Shown here: one piece after another, positions 17,807 to 26,413 of the stretch
How the letters are laid out: the number at the start of each line of letters is the position of its first letter
Numbering within the stretch: position 1 is the stretch's first letter
Assembly: GCA_947564465.1 (NCBI GenBank)
Contig: CANOCV010000035.1
Span: forward strand, 1 to 33,441
Reading direction: 5' to 3'
DNA length: 33,441 nucleotides
From: an uncultured Roseburia sp.
GTDB taxonomy: Bacteria > Bacillota > Clostridia > Lachnospirales > Lachnospiraceae
Position numbers and translations under genes: made by a program
The notes under the pieces: model-generated
Database searches by the model: none
Seen by the model: only the letters and a program-made list of their open reading frames with translations
What the model was told of the DNA's origin: nothing

Positions 17807-17944
17807 TTATTTTCGAACAATCAGCACGTCATCATCTGGTGCTAAATCTTTTAACAACAGATTATTGCTCACATCCAGTGTCGTCAATAAATTACGTTGA
17901 CAATCTAAAAATGTTAATTCCACATTTGCAAGCAAAACAAGCCA
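17807..17944 (-). pseudogene. 3' remnant of a leucine-rich-repeat gene
   Basis: In one minus-strand frame ending at TAA (17809-17807) the sequence reads VELTFLDCQRNLLTTLDVSN, then NLLLKDL and DDDVLIV, which is the classic LDCS-x-N-x-LT-x-LDVS-x-N repeat and its usual C-terminal end. It has no start and lies in the gap between the first LRR gene and the CHAP gene, in a different frame from both. It is the tail of another LRR protein of a different repeat type from its neighbours. Confidence 0.65.
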
Positions 17945-17954
17945 TGTAACTGCA

Positions 17955-19967
17955 TTAGATTTTAATTATTTCCTCATTCGAAATTTCCTCTGCTTCTCTC
18001 TCAACCATGCCGTTCTTGATCACACTCCACTTTCCATATTTCTTCACTCCGTTGCCTGTCTTATATGCCCGGATGCGGACAAAATACTTCTTGTCCGATT
18101 TCAGTCTCTTTATTACATAACTCGTTTTCGTCTTTCCCACATTTTTGTTTTTCTTTCCCCTTGTAAACTTTTTATTCAGTGCATACTGAATCTGGTAACC
18201 GCTTACGCCTTTTATTTTCTTCCATTTGACCTGCAGCTTGTTTGCTCCCTTTTTCTTTAAAGATCTTATTTTTACTCTTGCGGGCTTTTGTATCTTATTT
18301 TCCGGATTCCGTTCCTGCCGGTTTCCCGGTATGTTCGGCTGCTGGACATTGGGGGACTCGCTTGGTATCTCACCCGGCTTCTCATCCTCTAAACCTATAA
18401 TTTGATAAGGTATTTCATATTCTTTTGCATATGTTTCCGCATAGGATCCAGCATAACAATAGATAATTATATCGCTCCCTGTCCATAATGCATTAATCCC
18501 TATGCTCATTACGCTGGATGGAATTTCTATTTTTGTTAACCCGCTGCAGCCCTCAAATGCATTATCCCCTATGCTTGTTACCCTTTCTGGAATCTTTATT
18601 TCCGTCAATCCGCTGCAGCCACTAAACGCCTCATCCCCGATACTGGTCACGCTAGTTGGAAGCGTCACACTGGTTAAACTTTCACAATCTATAAACACTT
18701 TACCCTCTATATCTGTCACGCCTTCCGGAATAATCACACTTGTCAAGCTGTCACAAAATGCAAATGCCGCATACCATATCTTTACCACGCTTTCTGGAAT
18801 TATCACACTCGTCAGATTTTCACATCTGTCAAACGCTCCGCCCCCAATTTCTGTCACTCCATTCGGTATCGTTACACTTGTCAGTTCACTGCAATAAAAC
18901 GCTTCCTGTCCGATACTCGTCACCCCTTCGGGAATTACTACGGCTCCGCTACTTGTTTGTGCATCAATCAATATATGACTTACAATTACTAATGGGCTCT
19001 TCGCCCTTTCATTTTCAAGCCATTTTGTATTCTCAAATGCACTATACTTTATAGTCGTCACACTTTCCGGGATTGTTACGCTTACCAAATTATTGCAGTC
19101 CAAAAATGCACTATTTCCGATTTCCATTACACCTTCCAAAATCGTTACACTCATTAGCTGTCTACATTCATAAAATGCCCCGCCCCCAATATTGGTCACG
19201 CTTCCTGGAATTGTTATATCCCTTAAGGGACATCCAGAAAATGCATTCATTTCAATACTTGTTACTCCATCCGAAATACATACGCTTGTCAGCCCGCTTA
19301 CTGCAAACGCACAAATCCCTATGCTGGTTACACTACCCGGAATTGTTACACTCCTTAGATTCGTGCAATTGAAAAACGCATTACTTCCGATACTTGTCAC
19401 ACTTTCCGGAATCTTAACATTATTTGTTAGATAATTTTTGCTAAACGCACCGTCCCCGATACTCGTAACTCCTTCAGGAATTACAACGGCTCCGCTACTT
19501 GTTTGTGCATCAATCAATATATGATTTACAATTACTAATGGGTTTTCAGCTCGTTTATTCTCCATCCATTTTGTGCCACCAAACGCACCATCCCCGATAC
19601 TTGTTACGCTTTCCGGAATTCTTAAGCTTGTTAAGTTGCTGCATCCACGAAACGCTTCATACTCGATTCTTGTTACTCCTTCCGGCATCGTTACGCTTGT
19701 CAATTCACTGCAATAAAACGCTTGCTCCCCGATACTCGTCACCCCTTCGGGAATTACTATCTCCGTAGCATCTCCCAAATATTTTTTCAATACCCCATCC
19801 ACTATCACAAATCCGTCTTCATCCACATCTTCTGTTTCTTCTTTTTCATCCTCCCCAAAATTCTCTCTTCCATCAATATTTACTTCCTCCGCCCATACAG
19901 ATTCCGGAAGTCCGCATACCGCCATCATTATAGCAAGAACCATTGCCGCTGCTTTTTTTCTCATCAT
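17955..19967 (-). CDS. BspA-type LRR surface protein 1 with basic Fn3 tail
   Basis: 670 residues: signal peptide (ends SVWA), an acidic segment, many LRR_5 (BspA/Treponema pallidum-type) repeats of the form SVTIPESVTSIGxxAFxxC, a proline-rich linker, then a lysine-rich fibronectin-III-like module near residues 550-650. Such proteins are secreted adhesins or ligand binders; the partner is unknown. The start follows AAAGGAGTGAA; of three consecutive ATGs the second (19967) is chosen because it matches the only start available in the sister gene. The end differs from its sister: after KNGMV come 15 further residues (EREAEEIS...), suggesting a recombination joint. Two 'TSSGAVVIPEGVTSIG' blocks show internal duplication. 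It is the third surface gene of the leftward run. Confidence 0.85.
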   Translation of the reverse strand: MMRKKAAAMVLAIMMAVCGLPESVWAEEVNIDGRENFGEDEKEETEDVDEDGFVIVDGVLKKYLGDATEIVIPEGVTSIGEQAFYCSELTSVTMPEGVTRIEYEAFRGCSNLTSLRIPESVTSIGDGAFGGTKWMENKRAENPLVIVNHILIDAQTSSGAVVIPEGVTSIGDGAFSKNYLTNNVKIPESVTSIGSNAFFNCTNLRSVTIPGSVTSIGICAFAVSGLTSVCISDGVTSIEMNAFSGCPLRDITIPGSVTNIGGGAFYECRQLMSVTILEGVMEIGNSAFLDCNNLVSVTIPESVTTIKYSAFENTKWLENERAKSPLVIVSHILIDAQTSSGAVVIPEGVTSIGQEAFYCSELTSVTIPNGVTEIGGGAFDRCENLTSVIIPESVVKIWYAAFAFCDSLTSVIIPEGVTDIEGKVFIDCESLTSVTLPTSVTSIGDEAFSGCSGLTEIKIPERVTSIGDNAFEGCSGLTKIEIPSSVMSIGINALWTGSDIIIYCYAGSYAETYAKEYEIPYQIIGLEDEKPGEIPSESPNVQQPNIPGNRQERNPENKIQKPARVKIRSLKKKGANKLQVKWKKIKGVSGYQIQYALNKKFTRGKKNKNVGKTKTSYVIKRLKSDKKYFVRIRAYKTGNGVKKYGKWSVIKNGMVEREAEEISNEEIIKI
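18004..18305 (-). repeat. 302-bp exact direct repeat, copy 1 (Fn3-coding)
   Basis: By eye this segment is identical base for base to 20049-20350, at an offset of 2045 bp. It encodes most of the C-terminal basic Fn3 module of LRR protein 1. A third, clearly diverged copy lies at the end of the triple-cohesin gene (about 22870-23170). Confidence 0.85.
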
Positions 19968-20041
19968 CATTTCACTCCTTTTTTCCGTTAAATCAAAACA
20001 CAAAAAACAATTCATGCTTTTTGACTGTTTCAATCCTATTC
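19968..20041 (-). repeat. Intergenic spacer repeat, copy 1
   Basis: The 74-bp gap before LRR gene 1 closely matches the 74-bp gap at 22787-22860 before LRR gene 2, including the ribosome binding site. Spacer, signal-peptide coding region and Fn3 end were therefore copied together as one gene-sized unit. Confidence 0.75.
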
Positions 20042-22786
20042 TCAATGCACCATGCCGTTCTTGATCACACTCCACTTTCCATATTTCTTCACTCCGTTGC
20101 CTGTCTTATATGCCCGGATGCGGACAAAATACTTCTTGTCCGATTTCAGTCTCTTTATTACATAACTCGTTTTCGTCTTTCCCACATTTTTGTTTTTCTT
20201 TCCCCTTGTAAACTTTTTATTCAGTGCATACTGAATCTGGTAACCGCTTACGCCTTTTATTTTCTTCCATTTGACCTGCAGCTTGTTTGCTCCCTTTTTC
20301 TTTAAAGATCTTATTTTTACTCTTGCGGGCTTTTGTATCTTATTTTCCGGTTTCTGTTCCTGCCGGTTTCCCGGTATATTCGGCCGTTGGACATTTGGGG
20401 ATTCGCTCGGCTTCTCACCCGGCTTCTCATCCTTTGAAGTTATAATTTCATAAGGTATTCCCGCGCTTTTTGCATACGTTTCCGCATAGGAACCCGCACA
20501 ACAATAAATGGTTAATTCACTGCAGCCTATAAATGTATACTCGCCAATGCACACCACGCTGGATGGAATTTCTATTTTTGTTAGCCCTTTGCAGGAATCA
20601 AATGCAGTATCCCCAATACTCGTTACCCCTGCCGGAATCTTTATTTCCGTCAAGCCGCTGCAGCCACTAAACGCCCACTCCCCGATACTCGTTACTCCGG
20701 TTGGAATCTCGATTCCCGTCAAACCGCTGCAGCCTTCAAATGAACCGTATCCGATGCTCGTTACCCCGACCGGAATCTTTATTTCCGTCAAGCCACTGCA
20801 GCCACTAAACGTCTCATCCCCTATGCTCGTTATCCCGGTTGGAATTTTTATTTCCATTAAGCTGATGCAGTTACGAAATGCCACATTCCCTATGTTTGTT
20901 ACGCTGGATGGGATTTCTATTTTCGTTAACCCGCTGCAGAAATCAAATGCAAAATCACCTATGCTCGTTACTCCGCTTGGGATTTTTATTTCCCTTAACC
21001 CGCTGCAGCCTAAAAATGTACCATACTCAATCTCTGTTACTCCGGTTGGAATCTCGATTCCCGTCAAGCCACTGCAGCCATAAAATGCATACTGCCCTAT
21101 GCTCGTCACTCCGCTTGGGATTTTTATCCCCCCCAACTCGCTGCAGCCTGAAAATGCAAAACCCTCGATACTCGTTATCCCGGTTGGAATTTCTATTTCC
21201 ATCAACTCACTGCAGTTACTAAATGTATACTCCCCTATACCTGTTATCCCCTCTCCAATCTGTACCGCTTTAATTTTATGGTTATTGCTAAACGCATTAT
21301 CTTTAATCTTTCCACTCCCCGATATCGTCAGCGTCCCCGTATCGTCAAGCGTATATGTCGCATTCTCCCCGCAGTTCCCGCTCTGCACAATTCCTCCCGG
21401 CTCTTCCGTCGGATCCTCACTTGGCTCTTCGCTTGGAGACTCGCTTGGCTCTTCATTCTCTGAACCTATGATATGATAAGGTATTCCCTCTTCTTTTACA
21501 TATTTTTCTGCATAGGAATCAGCATAACAACGGATGCTCATATTTTTGCAGCCTTTAAATGCATAATTCCCGATACTCGTTACTCCGCTTGGTATTTCTA
21601 TTTCCGTCAAGCCGCTGCAGCCACTAAATGCTCCATCCCCTATACTCGTTACTCCGGACGGAATCACAATTTCCGTTAATCCAATGCAGCCGCTAAACGC
21701 TTCATCCCCGATACTCGTTACTCCGCTTGGTATTTCTATTCTCGTCAATCCACTGCAGCCATAAAATACACTCCATCCGATATACGTTACTTCAGATGGA
21801 ATTATTATTATACCTGTCAATCCACTGCAACCCAAAAATGCACTCCCTCCGATTCTAGTTACCCCTCGTGGGATTTCTATTTCCGTCAAGCCGCTGCAAC
21901 CTAAAAATGCCCAATTCCCGATATCTGTTATGCTTTCTGGAATTTCAATCTCCTTTAATCCGCTGCAACCTGAAAATGCAGAGTTCCCGATACTCGTCAC
22001 ACTATCAGGAATATGCGTCTCCTTACAACCCGATATCAGCGTATTGCTCTCTGTCTCTATAATCGCATTGCAGCCCTCCCTGCTGTCATATACTATATTT
22101 CCTGCTTCCACAATGATACGCGTCAATCCGCTGCAACCTGAAAATGCACCATCCTCGATACGTGTTACTCCGGCTGGAATCTCTATATCCGTTAATCCAC
22201 TGCATTCACCAAATGCATCATTTCTGATACTCGTTATGCTTTCTGGGATGCGCGTCTCCTTACAACCCGATATCAGTGTATTGCTCTCTGTCTCTATAAT
22301 CGCATTGCAGTCCTCCCTGCTGTCATATACTGCATTTCCTGCTTCCACAATGATACGCGTCAATTCACTGCAACTACGAAATGCACTATACCCGATCCTC
22401 GTTACTCCGGCCGGGATTTCTATTTCCGTCAACCTGCTGCACCATGAAAATGCATACGCCCCTATACCTGTTATCCCCTCTCCAATCTGTACCGCTTTAA
22501 TTTTATGGTTATTGCTAAACGCATTATCTTTAATCTTTCCACTCCCCGATATCGTCAGCGTCCCCGCATCGTCAAGCGTATATGTCGCATTCTCCCCGCA
22601 GCTCCCGCTCTGCACAATTCCTCTTGGTTCTTCCGTCGGATTCCCGCCTGGTTCCTCCGCTTGTTTTTCCTGCCAAATGCTTCCGCTTCCATCGGTATTT
22701 CCATCATTCGCCCATGCAGATTCTGGAAGTCCGCATACTGCCATCATTATAGCAAGAACCATTGCCGCCGCTTTTTTTCTCATCAT
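20042..22786 (-). CDS. BspA-type LRR surface protein 2 with basic Fn3 tail
   Basis: 914 residues: signal peptide (ends SAWA), a linker, two large LRR_5 blocks each opening with the same CGENATYTLDD...LTISGSGKIKDNAF header, a spacer rich in E/P/S (PSESPSEEPSEDP), a second P/Q/N linker and the lysine-rich Fn3 module at the end. Repeats read LTEIEIPSGVTSIGxxAFxGCSG. It is probably a secreted adhesin or binding protein. The basic Fn3 module could bind anionic wall polymers, which is inference. The start at 22786 has AAGGAGTG nine bases upstream. It follows the triple-cohesin gene by 74 bp and precedes LRR gene 1 by 74 bp, so it should share their transcript. It has no dockerin or cohesin of its own. 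Confidence 0.87.
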   Translation of the reverse strand: MMRKKAAAMVLAIMMAVCGLPESAWANDGNTDGSGSIWQEKQAEEPGGNPTEEPRGIVQSGSCGENATYTLDDAGTLTISGSGKIKDNAFSNNHKIKAVQIGEGITGIGAYAFSWCSRLTEIEIPAGVTRIGYSAFRSCSELTRIIVEAGNAVYDSREDCNAIIETESNTLISGCKETRIPESITSIRNDAFGECSGLTDIEIPAGVTRIEDGAFSGCSGLTRIIVEAGNIVYDSREGCNAIIETESNTLISGCKETHIPDSVTSIGNSAFSGCSGLKEIEIPESITDIGNWAFLGCSGLTEIEIPRGVTRIGGSAFLGCSGLTGIIIIPSEVTYIGWSVFYGCSGLTRIEIPSGVTSIGDEAFSGCIGLTEIVIPSGVTSIGDGAFSGCSGLTEIEIPSGVTSIGNYAFKGCKNMSIRCYADSYAEKYVKEEGIPYHIIGSENEEPSESPSEEPSEDPTEEPGGIVQSGNCGENATYTLDDTGTLTISGSGKIKDNAFSNNHKIKAVQIGEGITGIGEYTFSNCSELMEIEIPTGITSIEGFAFSGCSELGGIKIPSGVTSIGQYAFYGCSGLTGIEIPTGVTEIEYGTFLGCSGLREIKIPSGVTSIGDFAFDFCSGLTKIEIPSSVTNIGNVAFRNCISLMEIKIPTGITSIGDETFSGCSGLTEIKIPVGVTSIGYGSFEGCSGLTGIEIPTGVTSIGEWAFSGCSGLTEIKIPAGVTSIGDTAFDSCKGLTKIEIPSSVVCIGEYTFIGCSELTIYCCAGSYAETYAKSAGIPYEIITSKDEKPGEKPSESPNVQRPNIPGNRQEQKPENKIQKPARVKIRSLKKKGANKLQVKWKKIKGVSGYQIQYALNKKFTRGKKNKNVGKTKTSYVIKRLKSDKKYFVRIRAYKTGNGVKKYGKWSVIKNGMVH
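20049..20350 (-). repeat. 302-bp exact direct repeat, copy 2 (Fn3-coding)
   Basis: Identical to 18004-18305 as far as I can read. It encodes the same Fn3 module in LRR protein 2. Complete identity over 302 bp while the LRR parts differ points to a recent duplication or gene conversion. Confidence 0.85.
21232..21396 (-). repeat. 165-bp internal repeat of LRR gene 2, copy A
   Basis: Matches 22459-22623 with two mismatches by eye, at an offset of 1227 bp. It encodes the GENATYTLDD...GEGITGIG header that opens each LRR block, showing that one block was duplicated inside the gene. Confidence 0.8.
22459..22623 (-). repeat. 165-bp internal repeat of LRR gene 2, copy B
   Basis: Partner of 21232-21396 (two differences seen). 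It encodes the header of the first LRR block. Confidence 0.8.
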
Positions 22787-22860
22787 AATTTCACTCCTTT
22801 TTCCCGTCAAAATCAAAACGCAAAAACAATTCATCCTTTTTGACTGTTTCAATCCTATTC
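22787..22860 (-). repeat. Intergenic spacer repeat, copy 2
   Basis: The 74-bp gap between the triple-cohesin gene and LRR gene 2, nearly the same sequence as 19968-20041. No promoter or terminator is evident in it, which supports co-transcription. Confidence 0.75.
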
Positions 22861-24663
22861 TCAGTACACCCTGCAGTTTTTAACCACACTCCACTTTCCA
22901 TATTTCTTCACCCCGCCGCTTTTTTTATACGCCCTGATACGGACAAAATACTTTTTCTCCGATTGCAGTTTCTTTATCACATAACTCGTTTTCGTTTTTC
23001 CCACATTTTTGTTTTTCTTTCCCCTCGTAAACTTTTTATTCAGCGCATACTGAATCTGGTAACCGCTTATATTTTTAATTTTCTTCCATTTGACCTGCAG
23101 CTTGTTTGCTCCCTTTTTCTTTAGAGATCTTATTTTTACTCTTGCGGGCTTTTGTATCTTATTTTCCGTATTCTGTTCCTGCCGGTTTCCTGGTATATTC
23201 GGCTGTTGGACATTTGGATTCTGCGGCTGTGAGGGAATCGGATTTTGCGGGTTCTGTGGTTCTTGTGGATTCTGCACTTCCGACTGCTTGTCCTTTATAC
23301 TTACCACACAGGAACGACAATTCAACGTAACATTCTGACACTGCTCGTCCCATCCATACGGAGACTCCAGGACAATTTGGGTGTTACCCTCGCTGCCAAG
23401 CACTTCAAAATTCAGATAAAAAAGGCAACCGTCTTTTTTTACCTCTTCACATGCATTCCAGGAAATACAAAATACCCCCTCTTCTTCGGTCTCCGATATC
23501 GAAACATAGCTATATTCATCCGATAAAAGCTCTCCTGCATCAACGGATACAATTTTCAACATTTTCGGATCACATCGAATTGTCATATCAAAATACATAA
23601 TTCCTTCATTCCCGGATGCTTTAACCGGCATTCGCACACTTTCACCGGTATATACTGTTACGGAATCCATAGAAAGCGTACATTTTTTCTGTTCCCCTGT
23701 CGGTTCTTCCGATGGATTCTCTTCCGTCGGATTCTCCTCCGTGGAACCCTCTTCTTTTATCCGGATCGAACACGATCCGCATGACAGCGCAATCTCCTGA
23801 TATTTTTCATTAAAAGTATCTTTTTTGTTATAAGCAAGTTCAATCTCTGTATCTCCTGCGGTTCCTATCACTTCAAAATTGAAAGAAAAAAGGCAGCCGT
23901 CATCCTTTATGTTCTCATTTCCTGCCCAGAGAACCCGAAACTCTCCATCTTCTGCACCCGCAGTATGATCAAAGGTCGAATTATTTGGCAGTAATTTTCC
24001 TGCGTCCACGGACACGATCTTCAATATGTTCGCGTTGTATTTCACATTGATAACAAACCCCATAATCCCCGTATTGCCTGTTAACATGACCGGCACTTGC
24101 AGTTTTTTACCGGAAACCGCAAAACCATCGTCCATATGAACCACATTACTTTCTTTTTCCTCCAGCTCTTCACCTAAAACGGTAATACTGCAGTCATTAC
24201 ACGCAAGAACAATCTTCTGATAGCTTTCATTAAACGTATCTGCCTCATTATATGACAATTTCACGATCGTACTTCCCTTTGGCGCTCTATCTTTAATTCT
24301 GAATTTAAGATCAAAAATCTTTCCGTTTTCATTCATATCTGATGTCCCGGACCACAATACTTCGAAAAATCTCTCGTTTTGACCCGAATTATCGTCAAAC
24401 GTTCCATTCAGTATCGCACCTTTTTCCACACCGGCCGGTTCCAAATAATTCGAATCATATTCAACATTAATCACGAATCCCATAACTCCCGGATTCTTTT
24501 CAATTGATACTGGAATTGTAACCGTCTCCCCCCTTTCTGCTTCCACACTTTCCGCGATAACCTTTGCACCACTTTCCGCTTTCACAAGTTTTGCCGGATC
24601 ATACAGTCCAGAAATCACAATACAAACTGCAAGAACTCCGGCAATGTATTTCTTACCGAACAT
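22861..24663 (-). CDS. Secreted triple-cohesin-like scaffold protein with basic Fn3 tail
   Basis: 600 residues: signal peptide 1-29, cohesin-like modules at about 33-162, 172-302 and 327-456, an N/P/Q linker 457-503 and the lysine-rich Fn3 module 505-600. Each cohesin-like module has the opening VxxPV, an IMGFVINV-type strand followed by YD/YN, an xVLWSG/AG strand and, in the first two, DTFNExYQ; each ends in a C-x2-C pair (CNDCSI, CGSCSI, CRSCVV). Cohesins bind dockerins in cellulosomes; the only dockerin seen here is on the CHAP protein four genes down. It lacks a membrane anchor, so it may be soluble or wall-bound through the Fn3 module. The start at 24663 follows AGGAAGGGGG by six bases. 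It is the first gene after the candidate invertible promoter. Confidence 0.83.
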   Translation of the reverse strand: MFGKKYIAGVLAVCIVISGLYDPAKLVKAESGAKVIAESVEAERGETVTIPVSIEKNPGVMGFVINVEYDSNYLEPAGVEKGAILNGTFDDNSGQNERFFEVLWSGTSDMNENGKIFDLKFRIKDRAPKGSTIVKLSYNEADTFNESYQKIVLACNDCSITVLGEELEEKESNVVHMDDGFAVSGKKLQVPVMLTGNTGIMGFVINVKYNANILKIVSVDAGKLLPNNSTFDHTAGAEDGEFRVLWAGNENIKDDGCLFSFNFEVIGTAGDTEIELAYNKKDTFNEKYQEIALSCGSCSIRIKEEGSTEENPTEENPSEEPTGEQKKCTLSMDSVTVYTGESVRMPVKASGNEGIMYFDMTIRCDPKMLKIVSVDAGELLSDEYSYVSISETEEEGVFCISWNACEEVKKDGCLFYLNFEVLGSEGNTQIVLESPYGWDEQCQNVTLNCRSCVVSIKDKQSEVQNPQEPQNPQNPIPSQPQNPNVQQPNIPGNRQEQNTENKIQKPARVKIRSLKKKGANKLQVKWKKIKNISGYQIQYALNKKFTRGKKNKNVGKTKTSYVIKKLQSEKKYFVRIRAYKKSGGVKKYGKWSVVKNCRVY

Positions 24664-24695
24664 AAACATCCCCCTTCCTATTTTTGATTCTGCTA

Positions 24696-24721
24696 TTCTC
24701 AAAAAGTGTACTTTTTGAGAA
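24696..24721 (+). repeat. hix-like recombination site, left
   Basis: A 26-bp site made of two perfect 12-bp half-sites in inverted order around the central dinucleotide GT (24708-24709), the architecture of Hin/Gin family crossover sites. Its 18-bp core CAAAAAGTGTACTTTTTG (24700-24717) occurs in exact reverse complement at 24825-24842. Confidence 0.75.
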
Positions 24722-24820
24722 TATATTTTTTTCGTGAAAATAAACAAAAAAATATACTCACTGTTGATTTTTATAGAAAAATAATATAAACTATATTCAG
24801 ATTTATGTATTTGACAATTA
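24722..24820. promoter_or_regulatory. Candidate invertible segment
   Basis: This 99-bp, very AT-rich stretch lies between two inverted hix-like sites, with a serine recombinase gene beside it. It contains no gene but has promoter-like sequence on both strands. Recombination at the central dinucleotides would flip about 123 bp and so reverse the direction of any promoter inside. Confidence 0.65.
24790..24817 (-). promoter_or_regulatory. Leftward promoter inside the invertible segment
   Basis: On the minus strand TTGTCA (24817-24812) and TATAGT (24795-24790) are 16 bp apart, one mismatch each from consensus. It points at the triple-cohesin gene, giving a leader of about 120 nt that runs through the left recombination site. 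If it is the main promoter, the sequenced orientation is the ON state. Confidence 0.5.
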
Positions 24821-24846
24821 TTTGCAAAAAGTACACTTTTTGGCAA
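24821..24846 (-). repeat. hix-like recombination site, right
   Basis: A 26-bp site with imperfect half-sites around the dinucleotide AC (24833-24834), i.e. GT on the other strand. Its core is the exact reverse complement of that of the left site, so the two sites are in the inverted orientation required for inversion rather than deletion. It ends 9 bp from the recombinase stop codon. Confidence 0.75.
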
Positions 24847-24855
24847 TAAGTTTTT

Positions 24856-25888
<1,033 letters not shown>

Positions 25889-26002
25889 TACTTTGACACC
25901 GGCAAACTCCCTCCCGTCTCGGAACCGGAACGTTTTTATCATGGGTTTGTACTCGGATTAATTGTCGAACTGGGAAAAATTGTTAATCGGATGATTGCAT
26001 AA
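25889..26002 (+). pseudogene. Fragment of an AAA-ATPase/PD-(D/E)XK nuclease-like protein
   Basis: One plus-strand frame reads YFDTGKLPPVSEPERFYHGF then VLGLIVEL before a TAA. The FYHGFVLGL motif is typical of the nuclease-like domain (PF08011) of the large family of predicted AAA-ATPases (PF09820) common in anaerobes. Neither the ATPase part nor the nuclease end is present, so this is a remnant. Confidence 0.5.
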
Positions 26003-26155
26003 TACGGAAAGGAACAGTGGAAACACATGCATTTTATAGAATAACAAAATGAACCGGAACTTTTTCTTGAAATCACGGGTTTATCAAGATAAGTGTGTAA
26101 GTTTTTTATATTTTTATGGTGGTCGAATAGCTTGACCACTTTTTTCGTATAAAAA

Positions 26156-26397
26156 TTAGTTGAATGGAAGTTCTTCCGCTTCATCAGTATCCATCTCTGA
26201 TGCACGCCTTATATCGCGGTCTATGATGTTTCCCAGAACAGGGACATCCCGTTCGATCAGCAGCGCAAGGAGCTTCTGAATGTCCTGTTTTTGCTGCTCG
26301 ATGGTCTGCAGTGCATTGTCATAATCATGCCTTAAAAATCGAGTTGGACGATAAATTGATCATCCATTTCATAACCGGGCGTTTTTCGTTTACTCAT
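26156..26397 (-). pseudogene. Frameshifted accessory ORF of the IS256-like element
   Basis: Starting at 26397 with GCGGAG upstream, the frame reads MSKRKTPGYEMDDQFIVQLD, then meets a stop. Adding one T in the TTTTT run restores LRHDYDNALQTIEQQKQDIQ and continues to a TAA at 26158-26156, about 80 residues. It begins 17 bp after the transposase stop, so it belongs to the same element. Its function is unknown; the middle looks helical and coiled-coil-like. Confidence 0.55.
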
Positions 26398-26413
26398 TGC
26401 ATTTCTTCTCCGC

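Noticed and set aside
17846..17900. Separate promoter for the CHAP-dockerin gene (TTGACG with TAATCT 17 bp on)
   Set aside because: The -10 is poor and the sequence lies inside an LRR coding remnant, so it is likely chance; not listed as a feature.
18400..22400. Regularly spaced short repeats that could suggest a CRISPR or tandem-repeat array
   Set aside because: The period of about 69 bp is the 23-residue LRR_5 unit in a long open frame with signal peptide and linker; units vary freely at third codon positions.
24811..24816. Plus-strand TTGACA near the right recombination site as a rightward promoter
   Set aside because: No -10-like hexamer occurs 15-19 bp downstream in either orientation of the segment.
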